Below, in pieces: positions 32,738 to 45,159 of a stretch of 64,000 nucleotides of DNA. Position 1 is the stretch's first letter; the number at the start of each line of letters is the position of its first letter. The position numbers and the translations under genes are program-made. The notes beneath the pieces are model-generated. The model worked only from the letters and a program-made list of their open reading frames with translations, did not search any database and was not told where the DNA came from. The DNA comes from Sipunculus nudus (taxonomy: Eukaryota; Annelida; Sipuncula; Golfingiida; Sipunculidae): the NCBI GenBank assembly GCA_026874595.1, contig CM049319.1, positions 55,729,417 through 55,793,416 of the forward strand, read 5' to 3'.

Positions 32738-35700
32738 GTAAGTGTATCATTGATACAGTTTTCAACATAATGTTACTCTGTTTACTGAGGCTGAGTATGT
32801 ATTTGAGGGAGATATAGAGGACTGATCTGATGCCGGAAGGGGGGGGGGGATGCTGGTATTAAGAATTTTGCCTGGTTTGTAGAATCTGTGTCTAAAGTAC
32901 ACTCGGGTCGGGACTTGGACTCGGACCTGGGGTTGGGCTCGAAGATCCTGGACTCGGACTTGTAGAGACTCGAGAAATCAGACCAGGTTCATATTGTGTC
33001 CAAAAGAAAGGAAGTCTCTGTCACATAATAAAGTAAATTATATACATGTGCAAAATAATAACAATGAAGAACATTAAAAAATATATAGCAAGCTTTGCAT
33101 CGGGAGATAAATGTGATATAACACTCTTAGGTATAACACTCATGTGTAAACAAACATGAAATACTTATGGTAATCACAAACTTCCGTTTTAAATTTTCTT
33201 TTAATAAGGAGGTTTTATTTGACTCGAACCTCAAAGACTCCGACTTGGACTTAGACTCGGGTAGCCTGGACTTTGACTTGCACTAGGACACGGATCGTGT
33301 GGATTCGGCTACATCATTGGTCCAAATTTTTTTCTTTTCTTAAGCCTGTTTGGTTAGCCTTTTCATGGTTCTGCACTCGGTCGGACCTATGTGTCTACCC
33401 ACCTAAATTGTTTATCGAATAAATAAACTGATCAAGCCCCATAAGCTTTCAAGTAATATGTAAGAGACTAAATAAAACAGGCAACCGATTATAAACAGAT
33501 ATTCTCTCTCCACTTAGCTGTGACATTTAATGAACGTGAAAATGTGTTTCTAGGGCTAGGACGGGGGTGTAAGGACACCCCTTGGGGCGCAGACAATGCC
33601 CTTTTGAATCCATGTTCCCTAAAGATGCCACGACCCAGAGCGCAAGCCTCTATATCGTGCCTACGGCCGGCCGTGACGTATTGTGTGTCTGCCGTCACGT
33701 GCTATTAAACTCCTTTATGAAAAACATTCCTTCTTTATGTGTCAGCACTTTGAATAATAGAGGTGAAAGGTCACACTTTCCGTGAAGTGTGAGACTAATT
33801 TAGAATCGACAATAAGCACGCTATAAACAATGCATAAATATACTAGTACTTCCTGTATACCACTCTAAGGTTTAATTAATTGGGCTTCTGACAGTGTTGA
33901 TGGATCCTTCTGAGATGAATTTAATATATATAGAATCTTACTGGAACCACTGTATTTATAAATGGATCCATAAGTTTCGTTTAACAACAGAATTGTCTAA
34001 AAGGCCAATCAAACGCACCGACAGTTAAATACCGCATGACAGAAATATCTGCCAACACTCACAAAATATTAAATACAACTCAATACAAAGCTTAACCAAT
34101 GAACACAAACACACAATAGCTGAGATTATATCGATTTCTCCAGATATATAACCCTGACAAATCTAACGTAAAATCAGACACCGATCACATGTAATGAGTT
34201 TTCTCACAAAATTCTGTTAAACTAATATAATTAAAATCTGGTTGCTGATTTAAAAAAATGTAAGTTGACTCTGCATCACGTGTGTGCCAGTAGTCCGGTC
34301 TTTTGATAATCTATCAGATAATATATCATTAACTAACAAATGGTATATAAATTGCAATGTCCTTATGGGCTTATCTTAATCTCCGAAACTAAAAATTCAC
34401 TTTCTAATGTAAACAAGCCTCCGCCATGTGGGCGTTCACTTATTCGGCCCATTTTTTGGATTCATTCTGCAATAGTGACTGCACATTTGTGAATATTCGG
34501 TAATGACATACCTGAATCCGGATCATGGGCTCACTCCCGAGGTACCCTGATCATTTCATGGGATTCCGTCCATGATTACGTGAGTATTGTTGTGAAAAAA
34601 AACACCAATTCACATACACATACATACACACAAACACATGAACGGGAATGAACGCATAGCCACCATGTATACCAGTGATCTGGAAATTAACACACTTTTA
34701 AATTAACAGATTAAAATTATCCCCCCTCCCCCCCCCCACACACACACTAGCTGTGACCGATTAAACGTTTGGGCTGGTTAGCATACTCGAGTCGTAATAC
34801 AAGTAATATCGAGGAGTGTATCGCAATGGCCTTGCATCAGGTTGCATTCATATTGTGCTAAACGGCCCATAATCACAATATTATGCTAAGAATGGTTAAT
34901 AAAAACACAATAGTATACATGTGGGCTCACAACCCAAACTGAAACACCGTCTCCATGGACACGGGTTATTTTCTGTATCGCCTGGAAGCTGCCTGCGTCA
35001 AGTAACCTGTGCGAGCCATGCTTGTGTTCATGCGGTCATAAATTCAACGAACATGCCGAGGGGTTTACCGATGTGCTGGGTTAAACAGGAATTTTTCTTG
35101 TTCATATTTGATATTATTAGAAAGTACACAAAAAATGCTAACGAATGGTCTGGTTTATGTTGATTGACAGTGTACCTGTAGCCCATGAAGCGTTGTCAGA
35201 AATGACGAAAATATTTGCATCTTCAAAAGGCCTTATAATGCAATCCTCAGACGTATAGACGTCTTGACACTCTGGCGCCAGTAATCTGGTCGTAATGCCA
35301 GAGGGCCAATTTGACGCTAATAGCCACCATGTATACCAGTGATCTGGAAATTAGCACACTTTTAGATTAACAGATTAAAATTACCCCCCCCCCCCCCCAA
35401 ACACACACTAGCTGTGACCGATCAAATGTTTGGGTTGCTTAACATACTCGTGATACAAGTAATATCGAGGAATGTATTGCAATGGCCTTGCATCAGGTTG
35501 CATTCATATTGTGCTAAACGGCCCATAATCACAATATTATGCTAAGAATGATGAATAAAAGCACAATAGTGTACATGTGGGCTCACAACCCAAACTGAAA
35601 CACCGTCTCCATGGACACGGGTTATTTTCTGTATCGCCTGGAAGCTGCCTGTGTCAAGTAACCTGTGCGAGCCATGTTTGTGTTCATGCGGTAAAAAATT

Positions 35701-38700
35701 CAACGAACATGCCGAGGGAGTTACCAATGTGCTGGTAAACGGAGTTTTTCTCGCTCATGTTTGGTATTATTAGAAAGTACACCAAAAATGCTATGGATTG
35801 GTCTGGTTTATGTTGATTGACAGTGTACCTGTAGGCCAGAAAAGACGAAAATATTTGCATCTCAAAAGGCCTTATAATGCGTTTCCCAGACTTAGATGTA
35901 AAGACACTCTGGCACCAGTTATCTGGTCGTAATGCCAGAGGGTCGATATGACGCTACATACACACACAAACATTTTTCAATCAGTGCGGACAATATTACA
36001 TTCCCGACTATTTGGTAATTAAAAGGATGTCATTTTCCCATTTGAATACAGTTGTCTAATACCTTTTTGTGTCTAATACAGTCGTGCTTGTTACTAAATT
36101 ATGTATACCGTCTTAACCAGGACTTGAGGCCAAACTATATCCGTGCCACAAATTAAGACATTACAATGGGCCAGCAAACACACAGTTTATAGCATAATAA
36201 ATATGTTACACGGCAAGCACTGGCGGTTGAATTGTAATGGTACATTCAGTGATTTCCCGATACCTTGCCGAGTTTATAACAATACACATGTGAAATTGTG
36301 ATAAACAGAGCAAGGCCCTTGTCCCGGTTAACTGGTCACGTGACCATAAATCAATTCAGGCCAGCCAACTGTGTATCATATATACTCTTAGTGATATTAG
36401 AGCAGGATAGCTCTTAAACCACCAAGATTTTTGGTTTTGCATGCGTGTGGTCGACTTATTACCTTAAGAATGTATGACTATTTTAACGAATGGTAAATCA
36501 AAACATGACCGAAGAAAACAATTGTATAATATATGACGAACAAATACTGATACCAGTATCTCCTTGTCATGCAATGATGGCCTGTATAAACACACAGCAA
36601 CAAGGTCTACGGGCAATTTGAAAATCTTTTATCAGATCTAGGTTAGTTCCTGACCCAAAATGCCTTTCCTTTACAGCATCGGGAGCCTCAGCCTAATATA
36701 TACAAAGGATCCACATCTACTTCTTCTAGTTTTATTTGGGAGATAAAATCTCTATGCATACTCAGATAGTTTTGTTCAGTCGTATGTGAAAAAAAAACTT
36801 TCACTAAAGAGGTTATGGTTTCCTTTGATTTTTTTGTCTGTTAGCTCGCTTGTAGTTAGAAAATAATTGTGCAAAAACTAAGGAACGGGTTTCAACGTAA
36901 CTTCGTAGAGGGTGAAACCTGAGCCAAGTATAAAGGAACGATTCCTGTAGCCAGTTACGCTCCTAACGCAGTGGTTATACATTACAGATCACTTTTCGTG
37001 TAACCGCCGCTTTGTATGGCAAGATTTTCTGGGTTCGAACACAAGGGTGCGCATTGAGTATTTTCTTGGCAATGAGACCAATGAGAGCGCGGTTTCGCAT
37101 TGTAGATTTCGCTAAAAAATTTTAACTTGCGACACCCATTCTCGTTAGTCTGGTAACATCAGTTCTGGCACAGGGCCAAGAATCAAACCAACGCCAGCTG
37201 GTGTCCGAATGTAATCAGACGAACGAAAGCGGGGGTCGCATTGGAGATGGTTGCACACTGCGATACCACGCTCTCATTGGCCTGATTTTGCATCTTGCTC
37301 TGTGTCCACCCTGGTGGTGAAACTCAGAGAATCTTACAATACAAACCAGCGGTTATACGAAAAGAGATCTAGGACGGCTATAGTGTATAACTGCTGCGTG
37401 AGGAGTGAAGTAGCCAGGAGGGGTGATTGTTACTAAGTGATCAAAGTGAAGGCTAGGACGTTACCTTTTTGTTAAATGTAATTAATTATTTGCAATAATT
37501 TGTGTATTACCCCACGCTATTCGTTTATTTGGCTGAATATAAATGTTTCCAGCAAACCCATCCCGAAATACGAACTGAATAGCTCCAGAGCATGTTGCAT
37601 GCTCCAGTGTGTAAGTAGACACAGTCCAATTGTATTTGTTTACAATAACAAGGCTTTATGACCAGGAGTTAGATATTGCGCATGCGCGATAACTCCCTTG
37701 AAATGAGAATAAACATGGCAGAAGAAACGGTGAAGAAACAGCAGTTAAAGCTTGAACCATCTGGATTTGCGCAATATGTTTCTGTTTTGTACTACTGATC
37801 GCGCCCGATAGAAGTTTATTTCAACTAGAGTACAAGATTATTCCGGCAATTTTTATTAAATTTAAAGGAGAAAACACTATACTTCATAACGGCAGATTTT
37901 TTTATATATCAAGTATGCTGCGCTGCCTCCAGTGACCGAGTCTGCAACAAGATTTTAGTTAACCTCCCCATATATTTTATTTTTTTCATAGATTAGACAG
38001 ATCTTCTATATTCAAAATTCATTAAAACTCATATTGTGGGGAATATAAAAACTCATGTTGTTTGACGCGATCAGGTTTTAAATTATGAAACTTATGTATA
38101 GCTGGTATGAGCCGTTTTCACTCAAATTTCCGGTTTCCGAGTTGTTTTTAGTCCTAATCTAACTCTGAAACTAAGCACCGCGCAGAAGCGGATCCATGAG
38201 GGGGGGGGGGGGGGTCCTTATCTTATCTCCTTATCAGAAACAACGTTTTTTAAGGGCTTCAGACAGAATTTTGCGGCCTAGACCCCCTTTTCCAGACCTG
38301 GGAACCTTTTTAAGGGTTTCATTAGTCCTCCTTTGTTGGACCCCCCCCCCCCACTTTTCCCAAATCCTTGATCCGCCCCTGCCACGGTCAAATAAGTTAA
38401 GGCTTTGGATAATATACGGCCAATGCAACGCTGAGTGTACATATGCTATTTTTCGGTCAGGCAAGGCTTAAGTTTATGATCACGTAATAAATAAAAAAAT
38501 AAAAAATCTAAATCTGAAAAGGCTATGGCCGGGTTGGTATGGAGGAAGTGACAATATTTTACAAAAGTTGGTGGTTTTAATACTTCATCACGATCAAACT
38601 GAAAAAAATACAGTTTTTTTTTCTTTTTGTACACCTCCCTCACAGCAATGCCGCAGGCACTGCAACTGGAGAAAAGACCAGCTACTATTAAGACGGGGAT

Positions 38701-41700
38701 AGTTCGTATACGCAGCGGATATTCACTCTTTATTTCCTACTTTATCCACCTAATTATAATTCGTATTTTCCATTTCTTCTCTTTCAGCCTGGTTTCAGGC
38801 CAGTACAGCCCTGTACGGATGTGCTATCGTATTCCACTTTCAAGCCCTGCTGACGGCCATGCTTCACCTGTGCTTCTGCCGTAAGAGATCCCAGATTACC
38901 AACGTCATCAGCGGCTTCCTCATCATCACGTGTAAGTAAACAAGCACACACACACATACACAGAATCCGGGTCTTCACAGTACGTGCATGTTTTCATTTT
39001 TTCTAAATAATATCTAGAGGTCTGGGCTACCTTTGTGTGGTCCTAGATCGCGAAGGTCCGAGGTTTCCAGAAAGCTATCATAGCTATGATGGCTGAGAGC
39101 AGCGGGCCGTATTTTGCGCGGGGTACCAGTCTATGATAGAGGGAGAATCACTGAGAGTCCCACTGTTGGATATGTGGCTGTATTTATTTTTTCCTATAAC
39201 ACATCTATAAATGTCCTTTAGTCTGGGTCGTTTTTGTACAAGTGTAAAATAATTTTGATATATAACTATTTTCCCCTGAGAGATTGTTGTTTCTGCTGTC
39301 AAACAAGGTCAAGAAAATATGTGGTTGTGTGTCTCAATTTCTAACAATCATGGTCCGAATGCAGTGAAGCCAAAATTGTCCCTCCAAGCAGTCCCAAACA
39401 AGCACTTGGTATCACAGCTCCTTTGGACACAGACTAAAAAGAGATTCAACTTATGCTGCCAATTTTTGTACAATGCCAAACAGTCATAAAATTCAAACTT
39501 TTCAAGGCCACATGGCTTAATGGTCAGAGCAAATCAGAGCTGGCCAAACCATTCACCTTTATATTTTGCGACCCCCAGTCATGTGAATCAATAGGACCAT
39601 GTAACCTCCAGGCTCTCAGAATCCTGATATCCCGCACGCGGCTCCTTGTGAACATCCATTATTTGTTGTATTAGCATTATTATCCTCACCCTGGCAGGGG
39701 AGGAACACTGTTATCGGATCTGTCTGTCTTTACATCTGTCTGTATGTAGGCAAGTCGACTGTGTGCTTGGACACATGATTCAAAGCCTACAGGATATTTC
39801 AATTTATAAATTTAACACTGGGCTTGTCTCCTCAATATCTCGGTCCTCTTCAATGATGGCCCGGAACTCATTTTATTGAATTCACACTGTAATGCTACAG
39901 TAAACATACTTAAAGGAACTACTCTGATATTTGACGTCTAATTAAAAACAAAGGTAATTTCTAGAAATTTTAATTAAAATAATAGCCCAGAAAACGTTAA
40001 TTTCCACCGCACACCACACATGTTCGTTTGTTTATATCGGTCGTTTTGTAATTATTAACTTTTCAACATTTTTTACAAGATTTTACCCCCCGTTTTCCAA
40101 CATGCGTACCAGGACAAGTACCGTGTTTGCTTAAAGATTTGTGGATAAACAAGAAAAATATTCATCACAGAGCCATTATTAGAACCTTTCTTAGCAGAAA
40201 ATATCTACGACACTAAATTTGGGAAATTACTCCGATAACGGACACGGAGTCAGTCAGAAACGACACACATTTTACAAAAAGACAAGTGAAAAGCTGGCTT
40301 CTAATATAGTTCAGTCTTTACTCAACAGATGGCAGGAAGGACTAGATTCAGCTGCCTCTGACTATCTTGTTTTGAACCGAACTTCGGGATTTGGCTTACC
40401 GGTATACTCTATAGCTAATATTGTGAAGTCTTTATCATTAGTACCACGGTGCCTTTTACATATCTCTCGATTCAAGTACACAATATGCCAATAAACAACA
40501 TACCTCTCGATTCAAGTGCACAGTATGCATTTAAAGCCTAGGGCTCTTTAAATTATCCTGTGAACATTGTGAACTTTGATATTATACATGTCACACATTT
40601 TATCAATTTAGAACAAACTCAATTCTGATATAGTCTATAACATATGTATGCAGTTTAACAGTATAATCTTAATAAGCATTCACTCTTATATAATATTACT
40701 AATTATAATCATAGAACACCATTTTAAATTTGTTTCAGTAATAACTTAGCATTATTCGCCCAAAATTTGGTTAATATTCGTTAATATTTCTTGATGACAT
40801 TCCCGAATCCGGATCACTGGAGGAATCCACACAAAAATCTAATCAATTCTTTATTGTTCATTCCCGAAAGTGGCCCGAAATATTCATGAAAATCCGTTCA
40901 AGATTGCATGAGTTGTGAACAAATATACAAAATTTGTAACATTTCAAGGAAAACCCTCATTTTAACAATTTACATGCTTTTGTTTACAAAACATTACTTC
41001 TTCCGTTATAATCTTTCCACATTAACTCCCATGTTTATGTAAATTATCTTGAAAAAAATCTTATTCAACGTATTTGAACGGACTACTTAACCCTCTTCAC
41101 TACTTTTATACCTACGCCATTTGTGTATGTTATAACCCCCATGCCTTGTGGGTGTCATAATCTGACGCCCACAATCCCTAACCAGCAGAGTTTTATTCTT
41201 GTAAGTCCGATTCTGCGCAGTGTGCCATCAGACCAACTTCCGTACAGGATCAAGGTCCATTGAGGCAATGACAGATCCCTGCAAGGGGATGTGCACACGA
41301 CACGAAACTACAGAGGGTTTGACCCGAATTGCTAGGGTAACTACTGTATACAAACATGGCGGACCACATGCACCTGGACGTCACCTGTCACCCCAGAAAC
41401 GCGCCCATTTACCAAACGCATGCTTAAACCGTGTGGCACGTGCTATTGTTTGTATACAATTACACCACTACGTCACCAATATCGTGCCGCAATGTAGTTC
41501 CCCGAGTTTTACAACATGTAAAAAACAAACAGACAATCATATTCTTTATAACCGTTTTATTTGTTATTAATGTTGTCAATGTATGTTGAATATTCGCTCC
41601 ACTGTATTTTGTATTATTGTAATTTCTAATTACCAGGCGATAAAAATTGCGTTTTTTTTTTGTCTTGTGCACATTGATTGGCAGGTATCTATCCCCTTCA

Positions 41701-41934
41701 TAGACGACAATTACGCCAATTGCGCATGCTCGTGGGTTCGTGTATCCAAACCTAATTCCAGTTGATATCACCCCATACGTTCGCGCCGGTTCAACTTCAT
41801 GATTGCTGATCACAAGTGGGTCAGCCGGCGAAATAATTTTATAGTGTTCATGTGAAAGTGTGAGAGCTAAATCAAAGGTTTTGTTTGGTACCCTGCCCTT
41901 TTTCTTTCCTTGGCTTATCCTTTTCGAAAGAAGA

Positions 41935-41984
<50 letters not shown>

Positions 41985-42633
41985 ATGCATTATAGGACAC
42001 ATTTATTGGCTAAAAAATGAATTCACCGAAGATACCGCCTCACCAGGTAGCCCTGAGCTTCAGGAAGGACGGAGTCAAGTGTGCTCGCATAGCGCTTTTG
42101 GAACTTGTGCTCCCATGGCGAGAACATGTATCCACTGGGATGTAGATTTCAAGTTTTTTTATTTAACGCACGACAGATATCGGAATACATTGTAAAACCC
42201 CGAGTTTTACAACATGTAAAAAACAAACAGACAATCATATTCTTTATAACCGTTTTATTTGTTATTAATGTTGTCAATGTATGTTGAATATTCGCTCCAC
42301 TGTATTTTGTATTATTGTAATTTCTAATTACCAGGCGATAAAAATTGCGTTTTTTTTTTTGTCTTGTGCACATTGATTGGCAGGTATCTATCCCCTTCAT
42401 AGACGACAATTACGCCAATTGCGCATGCTCGTGGGTTCGTGTATCCAAACCTAATTCCAGTTGATATCACCCCATACGTTCGCGCCGGTTCAACTTCATG
42501 ATTGCTGATCACAAGTGGGTCAGCCGGCGAAATAATTTTATAGTGTTCATGTGAAAGTGTGAGAGCTAAATCAAAGGTTTTGTTTGGTACCCTGCCCTTT
42601 TTCTTTCCTTGGCTTATCCTTTTCGAAAGAAGA

Positions 42634-42719
<86 letters not shown>

Positions 42720-43159
42720 ATGCATTATAGGACACATTTATTGGCTAAAAAATGAATTCACCGAAGATACCGCCTCACCAGGTAGCCCTGAGCTTCAGGA
42801 AGGACGGAGTCAAGTGTGCTCGCATAGCGCTTTTGGAACTTGTGCTCCCATGGCGAGAACATGTATCCACTGGGATGTAGATTTCAAGTTTTTTTATTTA
42901 ACGCACGACAGATATCGGAATACATTGTCCCTTAAACATTTCAGTTTATAATTCATTTATTTTCTTATTTTTTTCAGTTATCATGGTGGGGATACCTGTC
43001 ATCATCTATGGGGTAGAACAGCACAAACCGGGAAACAACTATGGATTCTCAACCGACGGAAAAATGTTCTACGTGGCTTTCTACGTGGCAATAGTAAACG
43101 CCGGGATTACGCTAGTAGCCTCCATGATCTACTCCTGCCATAGCTGTCGTAACCCGTGA
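32530..43159 (+). CDS. Claudin/PMP22-family four-helix membrane protein (three exons)
   Basis: Joining 32530-32737, 38788-38931 and 42978-43159 gives a 177-residue protein. Both introns are phase 1 with GT..AG ends. The fold is that of claudin, PMP22, EMP and MP20 proteins. Helix 1 spans about residues 5-25. A first extracellular loop carries the family signature W29, G42-L43-W44, C47 and C54. PAWFQAS (69-75) precedes helix 2 (about 76-98). Helix 3 is about 109-129 and helix 4 about 148-170. The two loop cysteines normally form a disulfide. The cytoplasmic tail is very short and ends RNP, so it lacks the C-terminal Y-V PDZ ligand of many vertebrate claudins. A likely role is plasma-membrane adhesion or barrier, or an accessory tetraspan role. 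Exact subfamily and symbol cannot be assigned. Length is at the low end for claudins and close to PMP22/EMP. No other gene lies adjacent. Confidence 0.93.
32886..33319. mobile_element. GACTTGGACTC-family hAT remnant in intron 1
   Basis: Carries GGGACTTGGACTCGGACCTG and GGACTCGGACTTGTAGAGAC at the left, and GACTTGGACTTAGACTCGGG and GTGTGGATTCGGCTACATCA at the right around an AT-rich centre. This is the same order and orientation as 16967-17446. The right terminus CTACATCATTG ends at 33319. The left terminus is degraded and no convincing 8-bp duplication remains. Confidence 0.7.
34657..35320 (+). repeat. 664-bp tandem duplication, unit 1 (contains MULE-like copy)
   Basis: Begins TAGCCACCATGTATACCAGT, runs through a C-rich tract and (CA)n, then a full MULE-like element (TAGCTGTGACC at 34748 to GACGCTA at 35319) homologous to 19455-20038. 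The whole segment repeats immediately downstream. Lies in intron 1 of the claudin-like gene. Confidence 0.9.
35321..35957 (+). repeat. 664-bp tandem duplication, unit 2
   Basis: Same order as unit 1: TAGCCACCATGTATACCAGT at 35321, C tract, (CA)n, TAGCTGTGACC at 35409, GACGCTA ending 35956. Differences are small substitutions and indels, including a shorter segment before GACGAAAATATTTGC. The head-to-tail arrangement points to unequal exchange or slippage after the transposon inserted. Confidence 0.9.
36966..37360. repeat. Inverted-repeat block in intron 1
   Basis: CCAATGAGAGCGCGGTTTCG (about 37077) is matched in reverse complement by CGATACCACGCTCTCATTGG (about 37261), giving a potential stem with a loop of about 160 bp. 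Related GGTTATAC words lie outside at about 36974 and 37350. It may be a small foldback or MITE remnant. Confidence 0.45.
37480..37860 (+). repeat. Copy of the TTTGCAATAATTTGTGTATT repeat family in intron 1
   Basis: Shares the start TTTGCAATAATWTGTGTATT, then CCAGCAAAYCCATSCCGA, ACACAGTCC..TGTTTAC, and AACATGGCAGAAGAAACGG-like words with 52190-52690. It is the most diverged of four copies in the window. The other three cluster around the foldback element at 50937-54574. Confidence 0.6.
38183..38381. mobile_element. MITE with CAGAAGCGGATCC ends (copy 3, intron 1)
   Basis: About 200 bp from CAGAAGCGGATCC to TTGATCCGCCCCTG, with G and C homopolymers and the ATTAGTCCTCC..GTTGGACCC block. Flanking 5-mers are CCGCG and CCACG (4 of 5). 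It lies about 400 bp before exon 2 of the claudin-like gene. Confidence 0.8.
38788..38931 (+). CDS. Claudin-like gene, exon 2
   Basis: 144 bp from the acceptor TTCTCTTTCAG|CC to the donor ACGT|GTAAGT. It completes Ala70 and encodes residues 71-117. These include the conserved WFQAS segment, helix 2, a basic intracellular loop (RKRSQ at 101-105) and the start of helix 3. Codon use is richer in C-ending codons than the surrounding intron. Confidence 0.93.
39000..41499. other. Intron 2, left part: no gene recognised
   Basis: Mostly single-copy intronic sequence. A plus-strand frame at 40219-40494 (91 codons) and another at 41220-41570 have no recognisable motifs, and I do not call them. The sequence between TTAAAGGAACTAC (about 39912) and GGGCTCTTTAA (about 40545) has weakly inverted ends and may be an old TTAA-type MITE. 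Confidence 0.3.
41500..42193 (+). repeat. Intronic tandem duplication, copy 1
   Basis: Starts CCCCGAGTTTTACAACATGT and ends CGGAATACATTGT. Apart from the length of its (TA)n tract (about 41936-41982) and one T in a homopolymer, it appears essentially identical to the downstream copy, so the duplication is very recent or maintained by conversion. Only AAAA separates the copies. The open frames with Tyr-Ile runs come from the TA tract. Confidence 0.95.
42198..42928 (+). repeat. Intronic tandem duplication, copy 2
   Basis: Same sequence as 41500-42193 with a longer (TA)n tract (about 42635-42717), which accounts for nearly all of the 37-bp length difference. It ends 49 bp before exon 3 of the claudin-like gene, so the polypyrimidine tract itself is outside the duplication. 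Confidence 0.95.
42978..43159 (+). CDS. Claudin-like gene, exon 3 (terminal)
   Basis: Starts after a strong acceptor (TTATTTTTTTCAG, ending 42977). It completes Phe118 and encodes residues 119-177: the rest of helix 3, a second extracellular loop (EQHKPGNNYGFSTDGK) and helix 4. It ends with CHSCRNP and TGA at 43157-43159. The acceptor lies 49 bp beyond the end of the second copy of the intronic tandem duplication. Confidence 0.93.
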
Positions 43160-43307
43160 TAGTCCGTGATAAGACCATATGGTGGTCACATGATAACTGC
43201 GTTATAGACACGTGACTTATGTGTCGTCTGCTCCGTGCCTTTCTCGAATGGCTGTATTTCACTGCTGGATATTGCGCCTTTTAACGTCTTCCGTGTATCT
43301 GTTGTAT

Positions 43308-43313
43308 ATTAAA
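43308..43313 (+). terminator. Polyadenylation signal ATTAAA of the claudin-like gene
   Basis: The common variant hexamer ATTAAA lies 149 nt after the stop codon. GT/T-rich sequence follows within about 60 nt (ATGTATGAACCATGTGTTC, then a T run near 43374). Confidence 0.55.
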
Positions 43314-43319
43314 GAATAT

Positions 43320-44260
43320 CAATGGGTATATAGTGCACGTATATGTATGAACCATGTGTTCAAGAAATATATATTTTTTTAATCAAGTGAATTTATTTAT
43401 CATGGCCTCAACGTGATGTGCCCACCGCACTAGGCATCTTTATAAATTATCACCTAAAAATGTGAGATCGTTGAGCGGGAATGGTGTACCTTCATTGCTG
43501 ATCAACGCCACCCAGTGAACCATCTCAGATAAAAATATATACATATATATATATATATATATCACAATGGAAAACCCATTTCCATATAAATAGTTGAAGT
43601 TTACTTACTAATGTCGCTATAAATAATGCACCGATAAACAGAACTTGGTTAATTTTAATAGAGAGTTTTTTTTCACAAAGACCTCATGCTTAGTTGATCA
43701 CAAGATGTCTCTGACAAAAGTGATGGAAACACGATAGCATTGCAAGGAAAGCAATCGGTCTAGTTCCTGATCAAAGAATTCGTATCAGATCTCGGATCGC
43801 CGAGAATGGGCGTTATTTCCCTGGATGCATTGTTAACATCCGCTTGTTTCTGCCCATGGCCCTTTCAATGGAAATAAGAAAAATGTGTAATATATTGACA
43901 TAAAAAAAAAAGCTGTATCTGAACCCAGGAATACAAGTTGAAGGGTTCCATTGAAACCATCACACGTTCATACCTACACAGTACGGATACATTGCAAAAG
44001 CATATTTAACTGGACAACAGATTAAAAAAAAAAAACTCGCCAGATCGTAACCATTTATTTTAAATATATATTCGGGTATTTCACGGCATAGGTTTATAAA
44101 TGTGCCATTTTGTGTTTTTTATTTACACCAGAATGTAATGATTTGTTGGGGTTGTATGTATAGAAATGTACTCTGATTTCGTGTCTAGTAGATGATAAGG
44201 GAAGTATATTTCTTTTATTTAATAAGCAAGACCTTCATTTGTATGACAGAAAATTGACTC
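43320..44260. other. Non-coding DNA downstream of the claudin-like gene
   Basis: No gene recognised. A short (TA)n lies at about 43540-43562. Sequence is otherwise AT-rich and non-repetitive. Confidence 0.35.
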
Positions 44261-44264
44261 ATTG

Positions 44265-44570
44265 AATATTGAAACGAAATGTTTCATGTAATATGAGAAT
44301 ATATATGTAAAGTATTGTCATTTTACATGAATATTATGTTGCTTATGATATAAAATGTTTCCTGTTATATGAGAACATACATGTAAAGTATTGTCATTTT
44401 ACATGAATATGTTGTTGCTTGTGAAATGAAATGATTCATGTTATATGAGAACATATATGTAAAGTATTGTCATTTTACATGAATATTTTGTTGCTTGTGG
44501 AATGAAATGATTCATGTTATATGAGAGCATTTATATAAAGAATTATCATTTTACATGAATATCATCTTGA
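44265..44570. repeat. ~83-bp tandem repeat, 3-4 copies
   Basis: Units containing GAAATGATTCATGTTATATG, GTAAAGTATTGTCATTTTAC and ATGAATATTTTGTTGCTTGT recur three full times with a decaying fourth. Each unit holds an imperfect inverted pair (TTCATGTAA / TTACATGAA). No coding signal. Confidence 0.85.
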
Positions 44571-44594
44571 TCTTGTATACGTACACACACGCAT

Positions 44595-44718
<124 letters not shown>

Positions 44719-45159
44719 TACGTCGTATATTTAACTACGAAATTTCTGCAATCTCACTTTTGATCTATTATCGTTGTTCGATCTATTATCGATCTGCAAT
44801 CTGTGGTAACGATGTGTGATCAGTCCTTCTGGATGAAGTGATTGATTGATTGATTGTCTTTATTTCCTCCAGTGATGAAGATAGACAATCAATATATATA
44901 TATATATGTATATATATATGCGTGAAAGCAGAAAATTCCGAACCGTGTTAATTAAAACAGAATCAGATATCACCATGTACATTTTGATATCCATTTACAG
45001 ATGATCACTTCTATAATATTGAATAATATTTTACTCCCAATACAGATCGAGATTAATTTTGGAATATCTAAACTTGTCAAAGTGATATTTTATCATTAGT
45101 TTCAACTTTTAAGTCTTTATGGCAGGTTTTCCAAAATGAAAGTCAGACTTTTTTTCTAC

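Noticed and set aside
37020-37045. GGGTTCGAACAC resembling a tRNA T-loop
   Set aside because: No matching acceptor stem, D-arm or anticodon arm can be folded around it.
41220-41570. 116-codon plus-strand frame in intron 2
   Set aside because: No recognisable motif. It runs into the duplicated segment, whose second copy does not preserve it.
41460-42951. Four open frames with long Tyr-Ile runs
   Set aside because: They span (TA)n microsatellites in a duplicated intronic segment. Duplicate frames on both strands show they are by-products.
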